Below are positions 44,305 through 53,241 of a stretch of 64,000 bases of DNA, in pieces. Position numbers and translations under genes: made by a program. Within the stretch, counting starts at the first letter, position 1. Every line of letters starts with the position of its first letter. Source of the DNA: G963663365 sp963663365 (GTDB lineage Bacteria; Hinthialibacterota; Hinthialibacteria; Hinthialibacterales; G963663365); the NCBI GenBank assembly GCA_963663365.2, contig CAXXIH010000008.1:1302001-1366000 (forward strand). The letters run 5' to 3'. Below the pieces are notes generated by a model. It did not search any database. It saw only the letters and a list, made by a program, of their open reading frames with translations, and was not told where the DNA came from.

Positions 44305-45780
44305 ATGCAGCAGACGACCGATCCAACCATAACTCACGATGCAGGCACGGCCCGTGAGACCGTCGCCGTTCCACGCCGGCGGGGAATCCCCAAAGGCCCG
44401 TTGCATAAATTCATTTTGGCGGATGCCTTGGTGGCGGTGGCCGCATTGATGCTGGCCTATAAGCTTTATGGTTTCTTGTACCAACCCCTGCCTTTCCAAA
44501 ATTATGGTTTCTATTACTCCCCGCTGATTCTAATTCTTCTCGGGATTCGCTTCTTCATTTTTCTCAAATTCGGTCTTTATGATTTCCGTCAGTCTTACAC
44601 GGCGTTGGATATCGCTTATTTGACATTGGGTGGACTGCTTCTCTCCAAAGTTATCGAAGGCTTTGTGATTTACTACTTCGTGCTGTATGTACATTCGGAT
44701 GACGGGTATGAAATCTCGCGTATGGTTCTGGTTGTTTATGAACCGGTCCTATGCGGATTAGGCGCGGCCTTATGGCGTTGGGGCTATTTACTGCGCAGAC
44801 GGCGTTGGGCGTATGATTTGGCACGGACGGTAATTGTCGGCGAAGGCGAGGATGTTTTGCGGGTCGCCAAAGGCGTCAAAGTCGGCGAAAAAACCGGACA
44901 CAACATCATCGGTTATGCGGGTAATGGCGAGGGACTCTCCGGGCTTCCGCCCCATTTGGGAGGCCGTCAAAAACTGCAACAGATTTTGGAAAAAAACCAA
45001 ATCGATGAAGTGATTATCGCCGGACGCGGCGCAAGCCGGGTAGATCTGCTCAACCTGATCTCTATCTGTCAGGCTTTGGGAATCACAGTACGTCTCCTGC
45101 CGGAGCTCTATGAATACACCATCGGCAAGGTCGATATCTCTTTGGTCGATGACCTTCCGTTGATTACAGTCAGCCAAGAACCGCTTTCGGATTGGTCGAA
45201 GTTCTGGAAACGCACGGAAGATTTGATTATGGCCGTATTTGCGGGCGCTCTGCTTTTGCTTCTATTGCCGTTCATCGGAACAGCGATTGCCATGAGCGGG
45301 CCGGGAGGGATCTTTTACAGACAAAAACGTATCGGGCTACATGGCAAGGCGTTCGATTTAATCAAATTCCGCACCATGATTCCCGAAGCCGAAAGCAAAA
45401 CCGGTCCCACGCTCTCGCCTGCCAACGATCCCCGTGTTACACCGGTTGGGCGATGGTTGCGCCGCTTTCATTTGGATGAGTTGCCACAAGTCATCAATGT
45501 GCTCCGGGGTGAGATGAGCCTTGTCGGCCCCAGACCGGAACGCGTTGAATTCCATCAAAAGATCGTAAGTGAACTCCCCGCCTACCGGATGCGTCTGGCG
45601 GTCAAACCCGGCCTTACGGGATTGGCCCAGGTGCATGGATTTTACGATACCAGCGCCGAAGAGAAATTGCGTTACGATTTGGCGTACTTTTCCAACATGA
45701 GCGTGCTTTTGGATTTGCGTATTTTGTGGCTAACTATCCGCGCCGCACTTAAAGAAGGCTCATCCACAAACGGCCGGTAA
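44305..45780 (+). CDS. Polyprenyl glycosylphosphotransferase (WbaP/WcaJ-like)
   Basis: 491-residue membrane enzyme that starts exopolysaccharide or O-antigen repeat synthesis by moving a sugar phosphate to undecaprenyl phosphate. Four N-terminal helices and a CoA-binding-like Rossmann domain (VIVGEGEDVLRVAKG near residue 175) precede the catalytic domain (residues 300-480). That domain has the re-entrant helix VFAGALLLLLLPFIGTAIAM, QKRIGLHGKAFDLIKFRTM, RRFHLDELPQVINVLRGEM (Asp-Glu dyad) and SLVGPRPER. It is divergent from the YfhO operon and precedes the second AT-rich island. The sugar is unknown. Confidence 0.93.
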   Translation: MQQTTDPTITHDAGTARETVAVPRRRGIPKGPLHKFILADALVAVAALMLAYKLYGFLYQPLPFQNYGFYYSPLILILLGIRFFIFLKFGLYDFRQSYTALDIAYLTLGGLLLSKVIEGFVIYYFVLYVHSDDGYEISRMVLVVYEPVLCGLGAALWRWGYLLRRRRWAYDLARTVIVGEGEDVLRVAKGVKVGEKTGHNIIGYAGNGEGLSGLPPHLGGRQKLQQILEKNQIDEVIIAGRGASRVDLLNLISICQALGITVRLLPELYEYTIGKVDISLVDDLPLITVSQEPLSDWSKFWKRTEDLIMAVFAGALLLLLLPFIGTAIAMSGPGGIFYRQKRIGLHGKAFDLIKFRTMIPEAESKTGPTLSPANDPRVTPVGRWLRRFHLDELPQVINVLRGEMSLVGPRPERVEFHQKIVSELPAYRMRLAVKPGLTGLAQVHGFYDTSAEEKLRYDLAYFSNMSVLLDLRILWLTIRAALKEGSSTNGR

Positions 45781-46189
45781 GACGAAACCCCGCCTAATCC
45801 GCACAAAAATATGAAGTTATCTAGGATGAGATTAAATAGATCTGTATATATGCAAGTGTAGCGCATAGGCATCCAATTTGTTTTTGCATAGGTGAATGAA
45901 TTCGTTTATCAATTACTTTGTAATTATTTTTTGAAAATTCTTGAAATTGTAGTTGACACCGCCAAATCGTTTTGATAATAATTGTAGTGGTTGTTGATGC
46001 GGGTATCGGAAGCGATCCCACACCACACACACCTTCGTATGTCCCGGGTAAGCTAGGTGTCTTTGAGCCACTGATCGTTACAATTGTTTTACGAGGATTA
46101 ACTATTGCCTCTGGTCCGGCTTTTTTGTCCGGGACAGCGGATACACTCCTAATTGGACTCAACACGATCCGGAAAAGGAGATATAGAGA
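45781..46189. other. Gene-free leader of the second AT-rich island
   Basis: 409 bases that hold a promoter near 45953-45982 and no clear gene. A 73-codon plus-strand frame after it starts inside the -10 element and does not resemble a protein family. The stretch is AT-rich at its start, and includes a CA-rich run near 46017-46033. Confidence 0.5.
45953..45982 (+). promoter_or_regulatory. Sigma-70 promoter of the second AT-rich island
   Basis: TTGACA (45953-45958) is followed 15 bases later by GATAAT within TTGATAATAAT. The first gene on that strand starts at 46190, so a leader of about 205 bases is predicted. Confidence 0.55.
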
Positions 46190-46891
46190 ATGAAAACTTA
46201 TATATTCGTCACAATTTTATTTCTTTTATTCACGCCTAATATAACCCTATCAAAGAGTGTCGAAAATGATCTCTTCTCGGCGAACCGTATAGAGAGATGG
46301 GCCTGTTACAGAGAAATCGTCTCTGTAACCGATGAAGAAGAAAAGTTAGTTTTAAAGGAAACCCTCACACACCTTTTGAAAGAATGCATTCAGGATAAGG
46401 ATGTGAACAAGTCCTATAAAGGTCCACTTCACTTGATTATAAAGGCTTTGGGGGAGTTGCAGGCGAAAGAAGCCATACCTGACATGTTGGAATTCTTTGT
46501 TTTTGCACCGGATTGTTACATAAGAACTGAGATAATTCCGACACAGTATTATTATCCTGTTGCCGTGGCGTTGATTAAAATTGGCGACCCATCAATCATG
46601 TACATGCAGAAAGTTATCTGTGATGAAATTAATCTGAAGGATAAAGAACGAAACGCCGAACTTCATTCCGATGAGGCAAAGCAGTTGGCTGCTTGGGTGA
46701 TGATGGATATTATGGGCAAAGAAAAAGCGTTGGAAAAACTTCAGGCGCTTGAGATAGAAAACCAATCATATCTCCTGGAAGACGGCCGGACGATTTCTGA
46801 CTATATCATAAATTTCAAATTTACTTCTCATTTTCCACAGAAGAAAAAACTCAAAGATGCTGAGCAAGTTTCAAAGGAAGAAGAAAACTAA
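46190..46891 (+). CDS. Unknown exported HEAT-like protein
   Basis: 233 residues with a signal peptide (VTILFLLFTPNITLSKS). The remainder is alpha-helical and resembles HEAT repeats, for example LHLIIKALGELQAKEAIPDM and YPVAVALIKIGDPSIMYMQ, which suggests a scaffold for protein binding. AAGGAG lies about 9 bases before the ATG. DNA is AT-rich. It is the first of three exported unknowns in the second island. No family can be assigned with confidence. Confidence 0.65.
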   Translation: MKTYIFVTILFLLFTPNITLSKSVENDLFSANRIERWACYREIVSVTDEEEKLVLKETLTHLLKECIQDKDVNKSYKGPLHLIIKALGELQAKEAIPDMLEFFVFAPDCYIRTEIIPTQYYYPVAVALIKIGDPSIMYMQKVICDEINLKDKERNAELHSDEAKQLAAWVMMDIMGKEKALEKLQALEIENQSYLLEDGRTISDYIINFKFTSHFPQKKKLKDAEQVSKEEEN

Positions 46892-46942
46892 TCCGGGAAA
46901 CGGCGGCTCCGTAAGAATCTCGCAATTCGGCTATAAAGTCTC

Positions 46943-46987
46943 ACGCCCCTTCGAGCATCCCGGCCTGGGCTTTGTTCGAAGGGGCGT
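46943..46987. repeat. Perfect 12 bp inverted repeat
   Basis: ACGCCCCTTCGA (46943-46954) and its exact inverse (46976-46987) are separated by 21 bases between two exported genes. No T-run follows on the plus strand, so it may be a processing site, a weak terminator or an extragenic repeat. Confidence 0.6.
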
Positions 46988-47117
46988 AGGAATTGGCGCG
47001 GGCGCTATGGTGGCTTGCTTTAGGCTGCAATCTTGCGACAGGTTTTATATTCCGTTACGGATGGCGAGGGAGAAGCGTTTAGTATAAAAGACTTATGTCG
47101 TTAAAAGGGGTGCTTCG

Positions 47118-47999
47118 ATGACTGTGATACGGATTTCAACTTTTCACAATGAGTTACCTGCAAAGAGGAAATGCTGTCGAAAGACAGGCTTACCACTATT
47201 ATTCGTTGTTGCATTCGTATTTATATGCGGTGGATTTGCCGCAGAGACAGAAAGACCCACAGTCTACACATCTGCCGGGCAGCCGACAGTAGAATCTGAG
47301 CAGTTGATTGCAGCCATTCCGGCGGAGGCAACTCTTCCGATAACGGCTACTGAGCGACAACTAATGCTATGGCCAACTGAAGAAGCTATTAAAAAACATG
47401 CGATTTGCCGTGATAGATCCGAAGAAATCCCAAATGTCTATCGAAATGGTGATCGGAAATCCAAGCCCATAAAGTACGGAGCACGAAATCCAGAGACGGC
47501 TTTGCGCGATGCAGAGTATTGGATTTCAAAAGTTATTAAGCCGGAATGGATTGTGGAGGATTTAAAAAACAAATTGGCGCCGATTCAGGCCGAAGATGCA
47601 TCGAAATCAAGCATACTCTGCCGATGGGAACTAGAAGACAGCATAATTCAAGTTACCCAGACTCAGTTCAATATGTGGGTTGTTATTCAACCGGTAAAAG
47701 TGCAAGTGTTAAATTCTTCTGCAGAAGAATTCGTTTCTTCAGTTTTGGATAAATACTTAATCCACGGTGATGATATGACTTCCATAGGATTGAGGCCCCT
47801 GGAGATTACTTCAGAAAAGGATATCAATCTATTCATTATGAATCGGGATGGTTCAAAACCATTTCCGCCTGGCGCCATCGGTAATTGGTGGGGGCATTGG
47901 AGATTGGTTTACACTGATAAAACTGCTGTTGCGATGCTTTTTTGGAAGATTGATGTTAATAGTATGGCGAGTTTTGGGCCTGATGATCCGTGGTTTTAA
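47118..47999 (+). CDS. Unknown exported protein, paralogue 1
   Basis: 293 residues with a signal or anchor (LPLLFVVAFVFICGGFA) preceded by a basic N-terminus. The mature part aligns with the product of the gene at 48111: LMLWPTEEAIKKH, VIKPEWIVEDLKNKL, WVVIQPV and WWGHWRLVYTDKTAVAMLFWK match IWPNAEELKEK, ILKSGWIPEDLEDHL, CILIDPM and TWWHWIYVWSDGRLIYF. The pair shares an exposed pattern of tryptophans near the C-terminus. AAGGGG lies seven bases before the ATG. Family and function are unknown. DNA is AT-rich. Confidence 0.65.
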   Translation: MTVIRISTFHNELPAKRKCCRKTGLPLLFVVAFVFICGGFAAETERPTVYTSAGQPTVESEQLIAAIPAEATLPITATERQLMLWPTEEAIKKHAICRDRSEEIPNVYRNGDRKSKPIKYGARNPETALRDAEYWISKVIKPEWIVEDLKNKLAPIQAEDASKSSILCRWELEDSIIQVTQTQFNMWVVIQPVKVQVLNSSAEEFVSSVLDKYLIHGDDMTSIGLRPLEITSEKDINLFIMNRDGSKPFPPGAIGNWWGHWRLVYTDKTAVAMLFWKIDVNSMASFGPDDPWF

Positions 48000-48110
48000 G
48001 GGCTTTGACTATTGTGAGATGGCTAGGATCAAGGCATCTATGGCTTAGGCAATGTGGTGACAGCCGAGAGTTGATTCAAGAATAGGTGAAGCGGTATCAG
48101 GAACAACATC

Positions 48111-48863
48111 ATGTATTTAAATAGACTTCTACACTGTGTATTCTTCATTGTGTTTTTCTGTGTCATTAATTCCCGGCTACAATCGGAACCGTTTCAACCT
48201 TTGCCTGAAGCGCAAGGGCAACTATTCAGCAAAGAGATTGAGTCGAAACTGCCGAAATTGGATGTTGAACATCGCTTTGCCATTTGGCCTAACGCCGAGG
48301 AACTGAAAGAAAAACTGCCGCTTGATTCAATTCTGCCCGATGTGATTCAAGATTCGGCAAATTGTATGCGGATAATCTTGAAAAGCGGATGGATTCCGGA
48401 AGATTTAGAAGACCATCTTATTGCTTTTCGGAGGGAAACGCTATTCTTACCACCACAGAAGGTAGATACTTTTGTCGTTCGGTACGAAATAAAGGGCCAA
48501 CGGATTCAAATTTACGAAGATGGTCTCGGCATATGCATTTTGATCGATCCCATGGCAGAAAAAGATTCACAAAGTTCAATCTCCAATTATATTATGGCTT
48601 GCGCAAAGGAATATCTGAACCTGCCTGAAGAACGAATCGCAAACATCAAAACGGAATTAAAAACAGAAGAACTTGATGGGAGCGGAACCTTGCGTTTCGG
48701 AAAAGTGTATTGTGAGGATAAAAATAAGGATTCAAAGAGAACCTGGTGGCATTGGATTTACGTATGGTCGGATGGACGATTAATTTATTTCTGTACGATC
48801 AGGAAGAATACTCGGCCTAGGCTAATACCGAATTCGAAGCCCGGCATACCGCCAAGATTTTAG
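48111..48863 (+). CDS. Unknown exported protein, paralogue 2
   Basis: 250 residues with a signal peptide (LLHCVFFIVFFCVINSRLQS). It is a shorter relative of the product encoded at 47118, with the same order of motifs (IWPNAEELKEK, GWIPEDLEDHL, RIQIYEDGLGICILIDP, WWHWIYVWSDG). AGGA lies eight bases before the ATG. Both genes lie in the same AT-rich island and orientation, which supports tandem duplication. It ends 67 bp before a strong terminator. The function is unknown. Confidence 0.65.
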   Translation: MYLNRLLHCVFFIVFFCVINSRLQSEPFQPLPEAQGQLFSKEIESKLPKLDVEHRFAIWPNAEELKEKLPLDSILPDVIQDSANCMRIILKSGWIPEDLEDHLIAFRRETLFLPPQKVDTFVVRYEIKGQRIQIYEDGLGICILIDPMAEKDSQSSISNYIMACAKEYLNLPEERIANIKTELKTEELDGSGTLRFGKVYCEDKNKDSKRTWWHWIYVWSDGRLIYFCTIRKNTRPRLIPNSKPGIPPRF

Positions 48864-48930
48864 CAGACGAATGTTCTTTTTTGCTCGAATCCGGAATTTT
48901 GTTTAAAAAGCACCGAAGGCGCGAAATACA

Positions 48931-48976
48931 GTCACCCCGGGCTAGCGTAACACCGCCCGGGGTGACGGTTTTCTAA
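48931..48976 (+). terminator. Strong hairpin terminator of the second island
   Basis: A perfect 12 bp GC-rich stem (48931-48942 with 48955-48966) with a 12-base loop is followed by GGTTTTCT. It ends transcription after the second paralogue and closes the AT-rich island. Confidence 0.8.
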
Positions 48977-49031
48977 GATATTAAGCGCTGTAAGTGCGTA
49001 AGAATTAAGTGTGGTTTGTCATACATTTCTG

Positions 49032-49122
49032 CGGCCCTTACAGGGCCGAAATCTTTTAGGTTCTTAACCCCAGGCTGCGCTACGCTTGCCTGGGGCTTCA
49101 ATCTTATGTCCTTTCAGGACAT
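49032..49122. repeat. REP-like element of three adjacent hairpins
   Basis: Three inverted repeats in a row: CGGCCCTTACAGGGCCG (49032-49048), an 8 bp stem CCCCAGGC / GCCTGGGG (49068-49095) with a GCG/CGC inner stem, and ATGTCCTTTCAGGACAT (49106-49122). The compact palindromes resemble repetitive extragenic (REP/BIME) elements. No transposase of the RAYT type is in the window; copy number cannot be judged here. Confidence 0.55.
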
Positions 49123-49182
49123 GGTGTGAGCGTTTGAGAGGCTCAGTGGATGTATTGGTAACGTTCTATACTGCTGTTGCAT

Positions 49183-50058
49183 TTATTGCAGTGATTTGGG
49201 GTAAGACGGCGTTAGAGAACGGCTTGCAGAAGAAAGAGATTTGCTTGCTACGCCGTGGATCGCACGGGTTTGGGGATGTTGCAGAAAGACCGCCACGCCG
49301 AGATTCTCAACATTCCATTCGGGTTGTAACACAACCGAATAATCTCCGCTTTGCACCGTACCACTGGCAGCGGAAACGGTATCGGCCTCGAGAAATTCAC
49401 GCACGACACGGTTGTTATGCAGAGTGCGTCCGTTATTTTCTCCACCACCGACTTCGGTAGCCAATCCATTCTCAAACACCGCAAGCATGAGCTGTAAATT
49501 CTTTATGGGCACAATCGGTTCATCGAAGATATGCGATTGGATATGCACGGAGATCGTATCTTGCGTACGATTTGTTTCCGGGTCCGATTCCGCTCCGCGA
49601 TTATGTTCGGCATCGAACTCGATTGCACCGATCACTTTTGTGTTTTGTGCGGTTTGAATCGCCTTATGGACCCGTTTTGAATCCGAGCCGAGTGTCTCCC
49701 AACGGCCATTAAACACCATTTGCGGCGTATAAACTCCCCGGGCACGAAACAGCCGCGCATACTGTTTCTGACGTTCGGTGAACTGATTCTGTGAAAATGG
49801 ATCAGTCCAAGAATCCGAATCCCAATAATCGATATGCATCGAGAGCGGGATAACCGATTCCCGCAATTCGGGATCATTGGCCAACCGGGTTAAGACCTCA
49901 TCCGCAGGGGGGCAACTCGAACAGCCATGCGATGTAAATAGTTCGATAATAACAGGCGAGACGGATGCAGAGTCTTCTTGGTCTGCATAAACAAACAGAG
50001 TGATCGTTGCAAATAAGAAATAAGCGGCGCAAAAAAGAACACTTTGAATTTTACGCAT
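49183..50058 (-). CDS. DUF1223 thioredoxin-like exported protein
   Basis: 291 residues with a signal peptide (SVLFCAAYFLFATITLFVYA). Near residue 46 is the DUF1223 motif ELFTSHGCSSCPPADEVL, with a CxxC pair in a thioredoxin-like fold. The HIDYWDSDSWTDPFS and YTPQMVFNGR segments are also typical. Function is unknown; oxidoreductase or binding activity is suspected. An in-frame ATG at 50091 would add 11 residues; neither start has a good ribosome-binding site, and the shorter fits the signal. It lies beyond the REP-like element, in an AT-poorer region. Confidence 0.9.
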   Translation of the reverse strand: MRKIQSVLFCAAYFLFATITLFVYADQEDSASVSPVIIELFTSHGCSSCPPADEVLTRLANDPELRESVIPLSMHIDYWDSDSWTDPFSQNQFTERQKQYARLFRARGVYTPQMVFNGRWETLGSDSKRVHKAIQTAQNTKVIGAIEFDAEHNRGAESDPETNRTQDTISVHIQSHIFDEPIVPIKNLQLMLAVFENGLATEVGGGENNGRTLHNNRVVREFLEADTVSAASGTVQSGDYSVVLQPEWNVENLGVAVFLQHPQTRAIHGVASKSLSSASRSLTPSYPKSLQ

Positions 50059-50340
50059 TAATTTATATACGCCCGTACAAAATAAGAACATGTCACGGGC
50101 AGGTTCCTCTGTGTAAAACCGGCCTTAAACATTTTCCCGAAAAACAAAAACTCTTCCAAACCGATATGGCAGCTGCTGAAAAGCGGCTCATCAGGAGATT
50201 CGCCCTCCCATGTCCATTCATAAGACGGCGGTCCAAAACCAGTTCTATAAACCTTGCTGTCCTCTCCCCAGGCAAACCTGGGTATACTTTTACGGTATCA
50301 AAAACATTTAAGAATCAAAACAGTGGTTATCAATTCGCGC

Positions 50341-52752
50341 TTATTCCTTAATATCCACCCAGATGGGGGATGACCATGCCTCATTGCCGTCGCTCTGTTG
50401 AAGATAGACATAAATATAATGGTTTCCCTTTAGTTCCAGTTCCTCATCGACCTGATATTCAACACGGTTGGGTTGATACGTTTTATAATGCTTGCCATCG
50501 AGCATGATCTTAACGCGTCGGATATGTTCGGTTCCTTTTGCTTCAATATGCAACGGGGGCATGGCTGAGGCTTGAAAACGTTCCCCCATCCAATGCTCAC
50601 CGGCAACCACTTTCAGTTGAATCTTTGCGGTTGCGCCATAGGTGCGGCGTTGCTTCATCGACTTGAAGATCGATTCGCGGGAAGGACTCTCTGACCAGAC
50701 ACAGGCGTAGCTGGCACTGGTTGACAGATGGTCGCTGCTGGCAATAAAGCCCAGTAGATACCCTTTTCCCAAGGCCGTATGCGCATCATCCTCAAGCGAA
50801 CGCGCGCGGCAACCTTGAAAGATTTCCAAAAGTGGACGGCGGATATCATCTTGATAGTTCCAGGTATCGCGGCGGATAGGTTGGTGGGGAATCGTGATCG
50901 TATCCTCATCCAATTCCTTCCAAAACTCCGGTACCGGATAGGTGTGGGGCCGAAGCATATCATCACGCAACGATATTACATTGTGGTCGGCGGTATTGTC
51001 ATGACTGCGTTCATAGGAATAGAACGGGACAAAATGCGGCTCAAGCATATGGCGGTCGACCTCTTTGCGGCACCGCCACCAAAGCTGGCTCAGATGATCG
51101 CCCTGTGCGATATCCCGGGCATGATCGGTAATTCCCATAAAATCCAGTTCGGCAATATCAATGGCGTATCGATAGGCATCATCCAAGGTTCCATCGGTAG
51201 GCACCCGGCATAAGGAAAAATCGGTATGGCGGTGCAGGTCGCCGAAATAAAGTTGATAATCATTGCCTGCAAATTTCGTTCGTAACGGTCCACCCGGCGC
51301 ATCCGGTTGAGATAAGGATTTGCCAAGCTGGATATTCTTCTTTGCAGAGACATTGGCAGATACCTGGTCACTCGTATTCGCTACAGCAAAAGCGATATCG
51401 CGAGGACGGGTATCATCGGCAATCCGCCGGTCTGTGCGGCCTTCAGTCCAAACCGCGGCAATCCCGTCATCATGTTTCACTATTTCCAAACGCTGTAAAC
51501 CATCCGATTGTCCAATATTGAAACGTTGGAGTTCTGCCCAACCATTCTCGTTCAAACAGCGGGCATAAACACCCCAGCCGTTTTCGACGTGAGAACGGTA
51601 GCCGATTCCCAGCCAAGGGTTGTAATAGTGACGATAGGACAACCAAAGACGTCCCTTGGTATCAACCGAAAGCCGTCCGCGTTCATAGAAAGCGCCCATC
51701 AACGTCACGTTATCTACGTCGTGCTCCCGGGCCAAGGCGCGTTCAGCATTGGGCATAGGCACCGGCACCATGGTCATTTCAGGCCGGTCTTTTTGCAGAT
51801 TTAGCTCAGCCAGCCGCAAAATCCGATACGTGTGCATCGGACCGCACATCTCATTCATTTCTTGTTGGACAGGTTTCACGCTGTTATCAATGCGAGAAAA
51901 ATACGGTGCTCCCCAATTACGGCTGCCTTCTTCCCACAAAATCCAGGCTTTGCCATCTAACCGCGCAGCAATTTGCGCTCGGCCTTCAAACGCAGGCGAA
52001 GAGGTTACATCATAAACCTCCCCCCAGTTGCCATCCCGCATTGTACGTATTTGTACATTGTAACTCTCCCCATCATGCGTATCCCATGCCACGCAGTAAT
52101 CCTGCGGTGAATAGGCGGCAATTGAAGGATGCCAATCGCCACGCGGGGAATTACTGACACGTACAGGCGTCCCGGGCTTTTTGCCATCGAAACGGCAGGC
52201 CCAAATATCGAACTGCCCGCCATCTCCGCCCTGCCATACAAACCAAATTGCATCGGGCAAAGCCGCGACGGTATCGTGATGGATATCGGGCGCGGGTGAA
52301 GATGTAATGGCGATAGGTTTTTCGATCGCGAAAAGTCCGGTATCGAGCGGACGGATATAGATGTCCCACTGCTTATCTTTGGCGTGTTCGTAGCTGAGCC
52401 AAAGGCGTCCGGTCAAATCCATGGTCAGTTTTGGAGAAGCATAATCGCCGGGCTCCGGAATTGCGCAGACTTTCTTTTGCCATTGGCCGTCTTTTTGACT
52501 TCCGATCCAAAGACGGTCGCCCTCCCCCGGAGTAAAAGCAAGCCAAGAGAACCAAAGCGTGCCGTCGATGGAGAGAACATCCGCATCGTACCCATGTTCT
52601 GTGCCGATGAGTTCTGCAGAAATCATCTCATCCGCCGGGTCATACATAAAATCGGTCTCTTCAGGCCCGGAGTCTGAAGCGGCGAAAATAGTGAGGGGCA
52701 AGAAAAACACACTCGCCATAAAAATTCCCAGCGATAAATATCGAATAAGCAT
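50341..52752 (-). CDS. Exported beta-propeller protein with C-terminal PHP domain (DUF3604-like)
   Basis: 803 residues with a signal peptide (LSLGIFMASVFFLPLTIFA). Residues 50-460 form a propeller with repeated LWFSWLAF, LWLSYEHA, LWLSYRHY-type blades. From about residue 505 the PHP-type motif YFGDLHRHTDFS provides metal ligands, followed by DFMGITDHA and HQPIRRD and a final carbohydrate-binding-like beta domain. PHP domains are metal-dependent phosphoesterases; DUF3604 proteins are the closest family. The natural substrate is unknown. The start at 52752 has GAGGAG upstream and fits the signal peptide. It lies 282 bp before the DUF1223 gene on the same strand. Confidence 0.85.
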   Translation of the reverse strand: MLIRYLSLGIFMASVFFLPLTIFAASDSGPEETDFMYDPADEMISAELIGTEHGYDADVLSIDGTLWFSWLAFTPGEGDRLWIGSQKDGQWQKKVCAIPEPGDYASPKLTMDLTGRLWLSYEHAKDKQWDIYIRPLDTGLFAIEKPIAITSSPAPDIHHDTVAALPDAIWFVWQGGDGGQFDIWACRFDGKKPGTPVRVSNSPRGDWHPSIAAYSPQDYCVAWDTHDGESYNVQIRTMRDGNWGEVYDVTSSPAFEGRAQIAARLDGKAWILWEEGSRNWGAPYFSRIDNSVKPVQQEMNEMCGPMHTYRILRLAELNLQKDRPEMTMVPVPMPNAERALAREHDVDNVTLMGAFYERGRLSVDTKGRLWLSYRHYYNPWLGIGYRSHVENGWGVYARCLNENGWAELQRFNIGQSDGLQRLEIVKHDDGIAAVWTEGRTDRRIADDTRPRDIAFAVANTSDQVSANVSAKKNIQLGKSLSQPDAPGGPLRTKFAGNDYQLYFGDLHRHTDFSLCRVPTDGTLDDAYRYAIDIAELDFMGITDHARDIAQGDHLSQLWWRCRKEVDRHMLEPHFVPFYSYERSHDNTADHNVISLRDDMLRPHTYPVPEFWKELDEDTITIPHQPIRRDTWNYQDDIRRPLLEIFQGCRARSLEDDAHTALGKGYLLGFIASSDHLSTSASYACVWSESPSRESIFKSMKQRRTYGATAKIQLKVVAGEHWMGERFQASAMPPLHIEAKGTEHIRRVKIMLDGKHYKTYQPNRVEYQVDEELELKGNHYIYVYLQQSDGNEAWSSPIWVDIKE

Positions 52753-53241
52753 CGTCCCGTCTCTCCTCAATTCGGCCTGTACATGCGATTGAATGAATCG
52801 ACCTTGGTATACACGGTAAACCAGGAAGATGCCTCATGTAAACCGCAATGCGGCAAGGCGGGGGAGGCTCCGGCCAAACCGTTCATTCGCCCTGCCCGGC
52901 GTGACCGCCGTGGATGGCCCACGATTTCAAAGTATATAAATTTGGTTTTCCAGATCAGCACCTTGCATGGTGAATTGGTAATTCATTTGAATCACAAAAG
53001 CACGAAAGAGTCACGAAGGGCACGAAAATTTTGCATAGATATGTAAATAGCGGGAGAGTTTTTGCAGTGGACACAACCGGGAACTCACAGCATAGGTACA
53101 GTCAACATGGAGATTAGCACTTTGATAATCGGAATTGGGAATGTTCGGTGAAACACCTGACTTGGTAGGATAAGGAACTCCCATTGGGGGCACACAAAAC
53201 AGATCATGCCATTATCCGCAAATCCCCCTCCCTTTTGCCGA
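52753..53241. other. Gene-free stretch with short extragenic repeats
   Basis: 489 bases without a convincing gene. It contains a perfect palindrome CCGCAATGCGG (52843-52853), a GC-rich patch (52850-52920) and the CACGAA repeats at 52993-53027. The rest shows no recognised structure. Confidence 0.5.
52993..53027. repeat. Tandem CACGAA-type repeats
   Basis: Units CACAAAAG, CACGAAAGAGT, CACGAAGGG and CACGAAAATT follow one another with a period of 8-11 bases. Similar CACGAA strings are found between genes in several bacterial lineages, but their function is unknown. Confidence 0.5.

Larger units (their letters stand above)
48864..49182. other. Gene-free stretch with a terminator and a REP-like element
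   Basis: 319 bases between the island and the DUF1223 gene. It carries the terminator at 48931-48966 and the three-hairpin element at 49032-49122. No coding frame is convincing; the frame beginning near 49086 runs against the DUF1223 gene. Confidence 0.6.

Noticed and set aside
45972..46193. 73-codon plus-strand frame upstream of the second island
   Set aside because: Its start codon overlaps the predicted -10 element, and no family match is visible, so it is more likely the leader.
50267..50282. CCCAGG / CCTGGG hairpin with a short T-run on the plus strand
   Set aside because: The stem is only 6 bp and no plus-strand gene precedes it. Its likeness to the REP-like arms is too weak to call it a copy.
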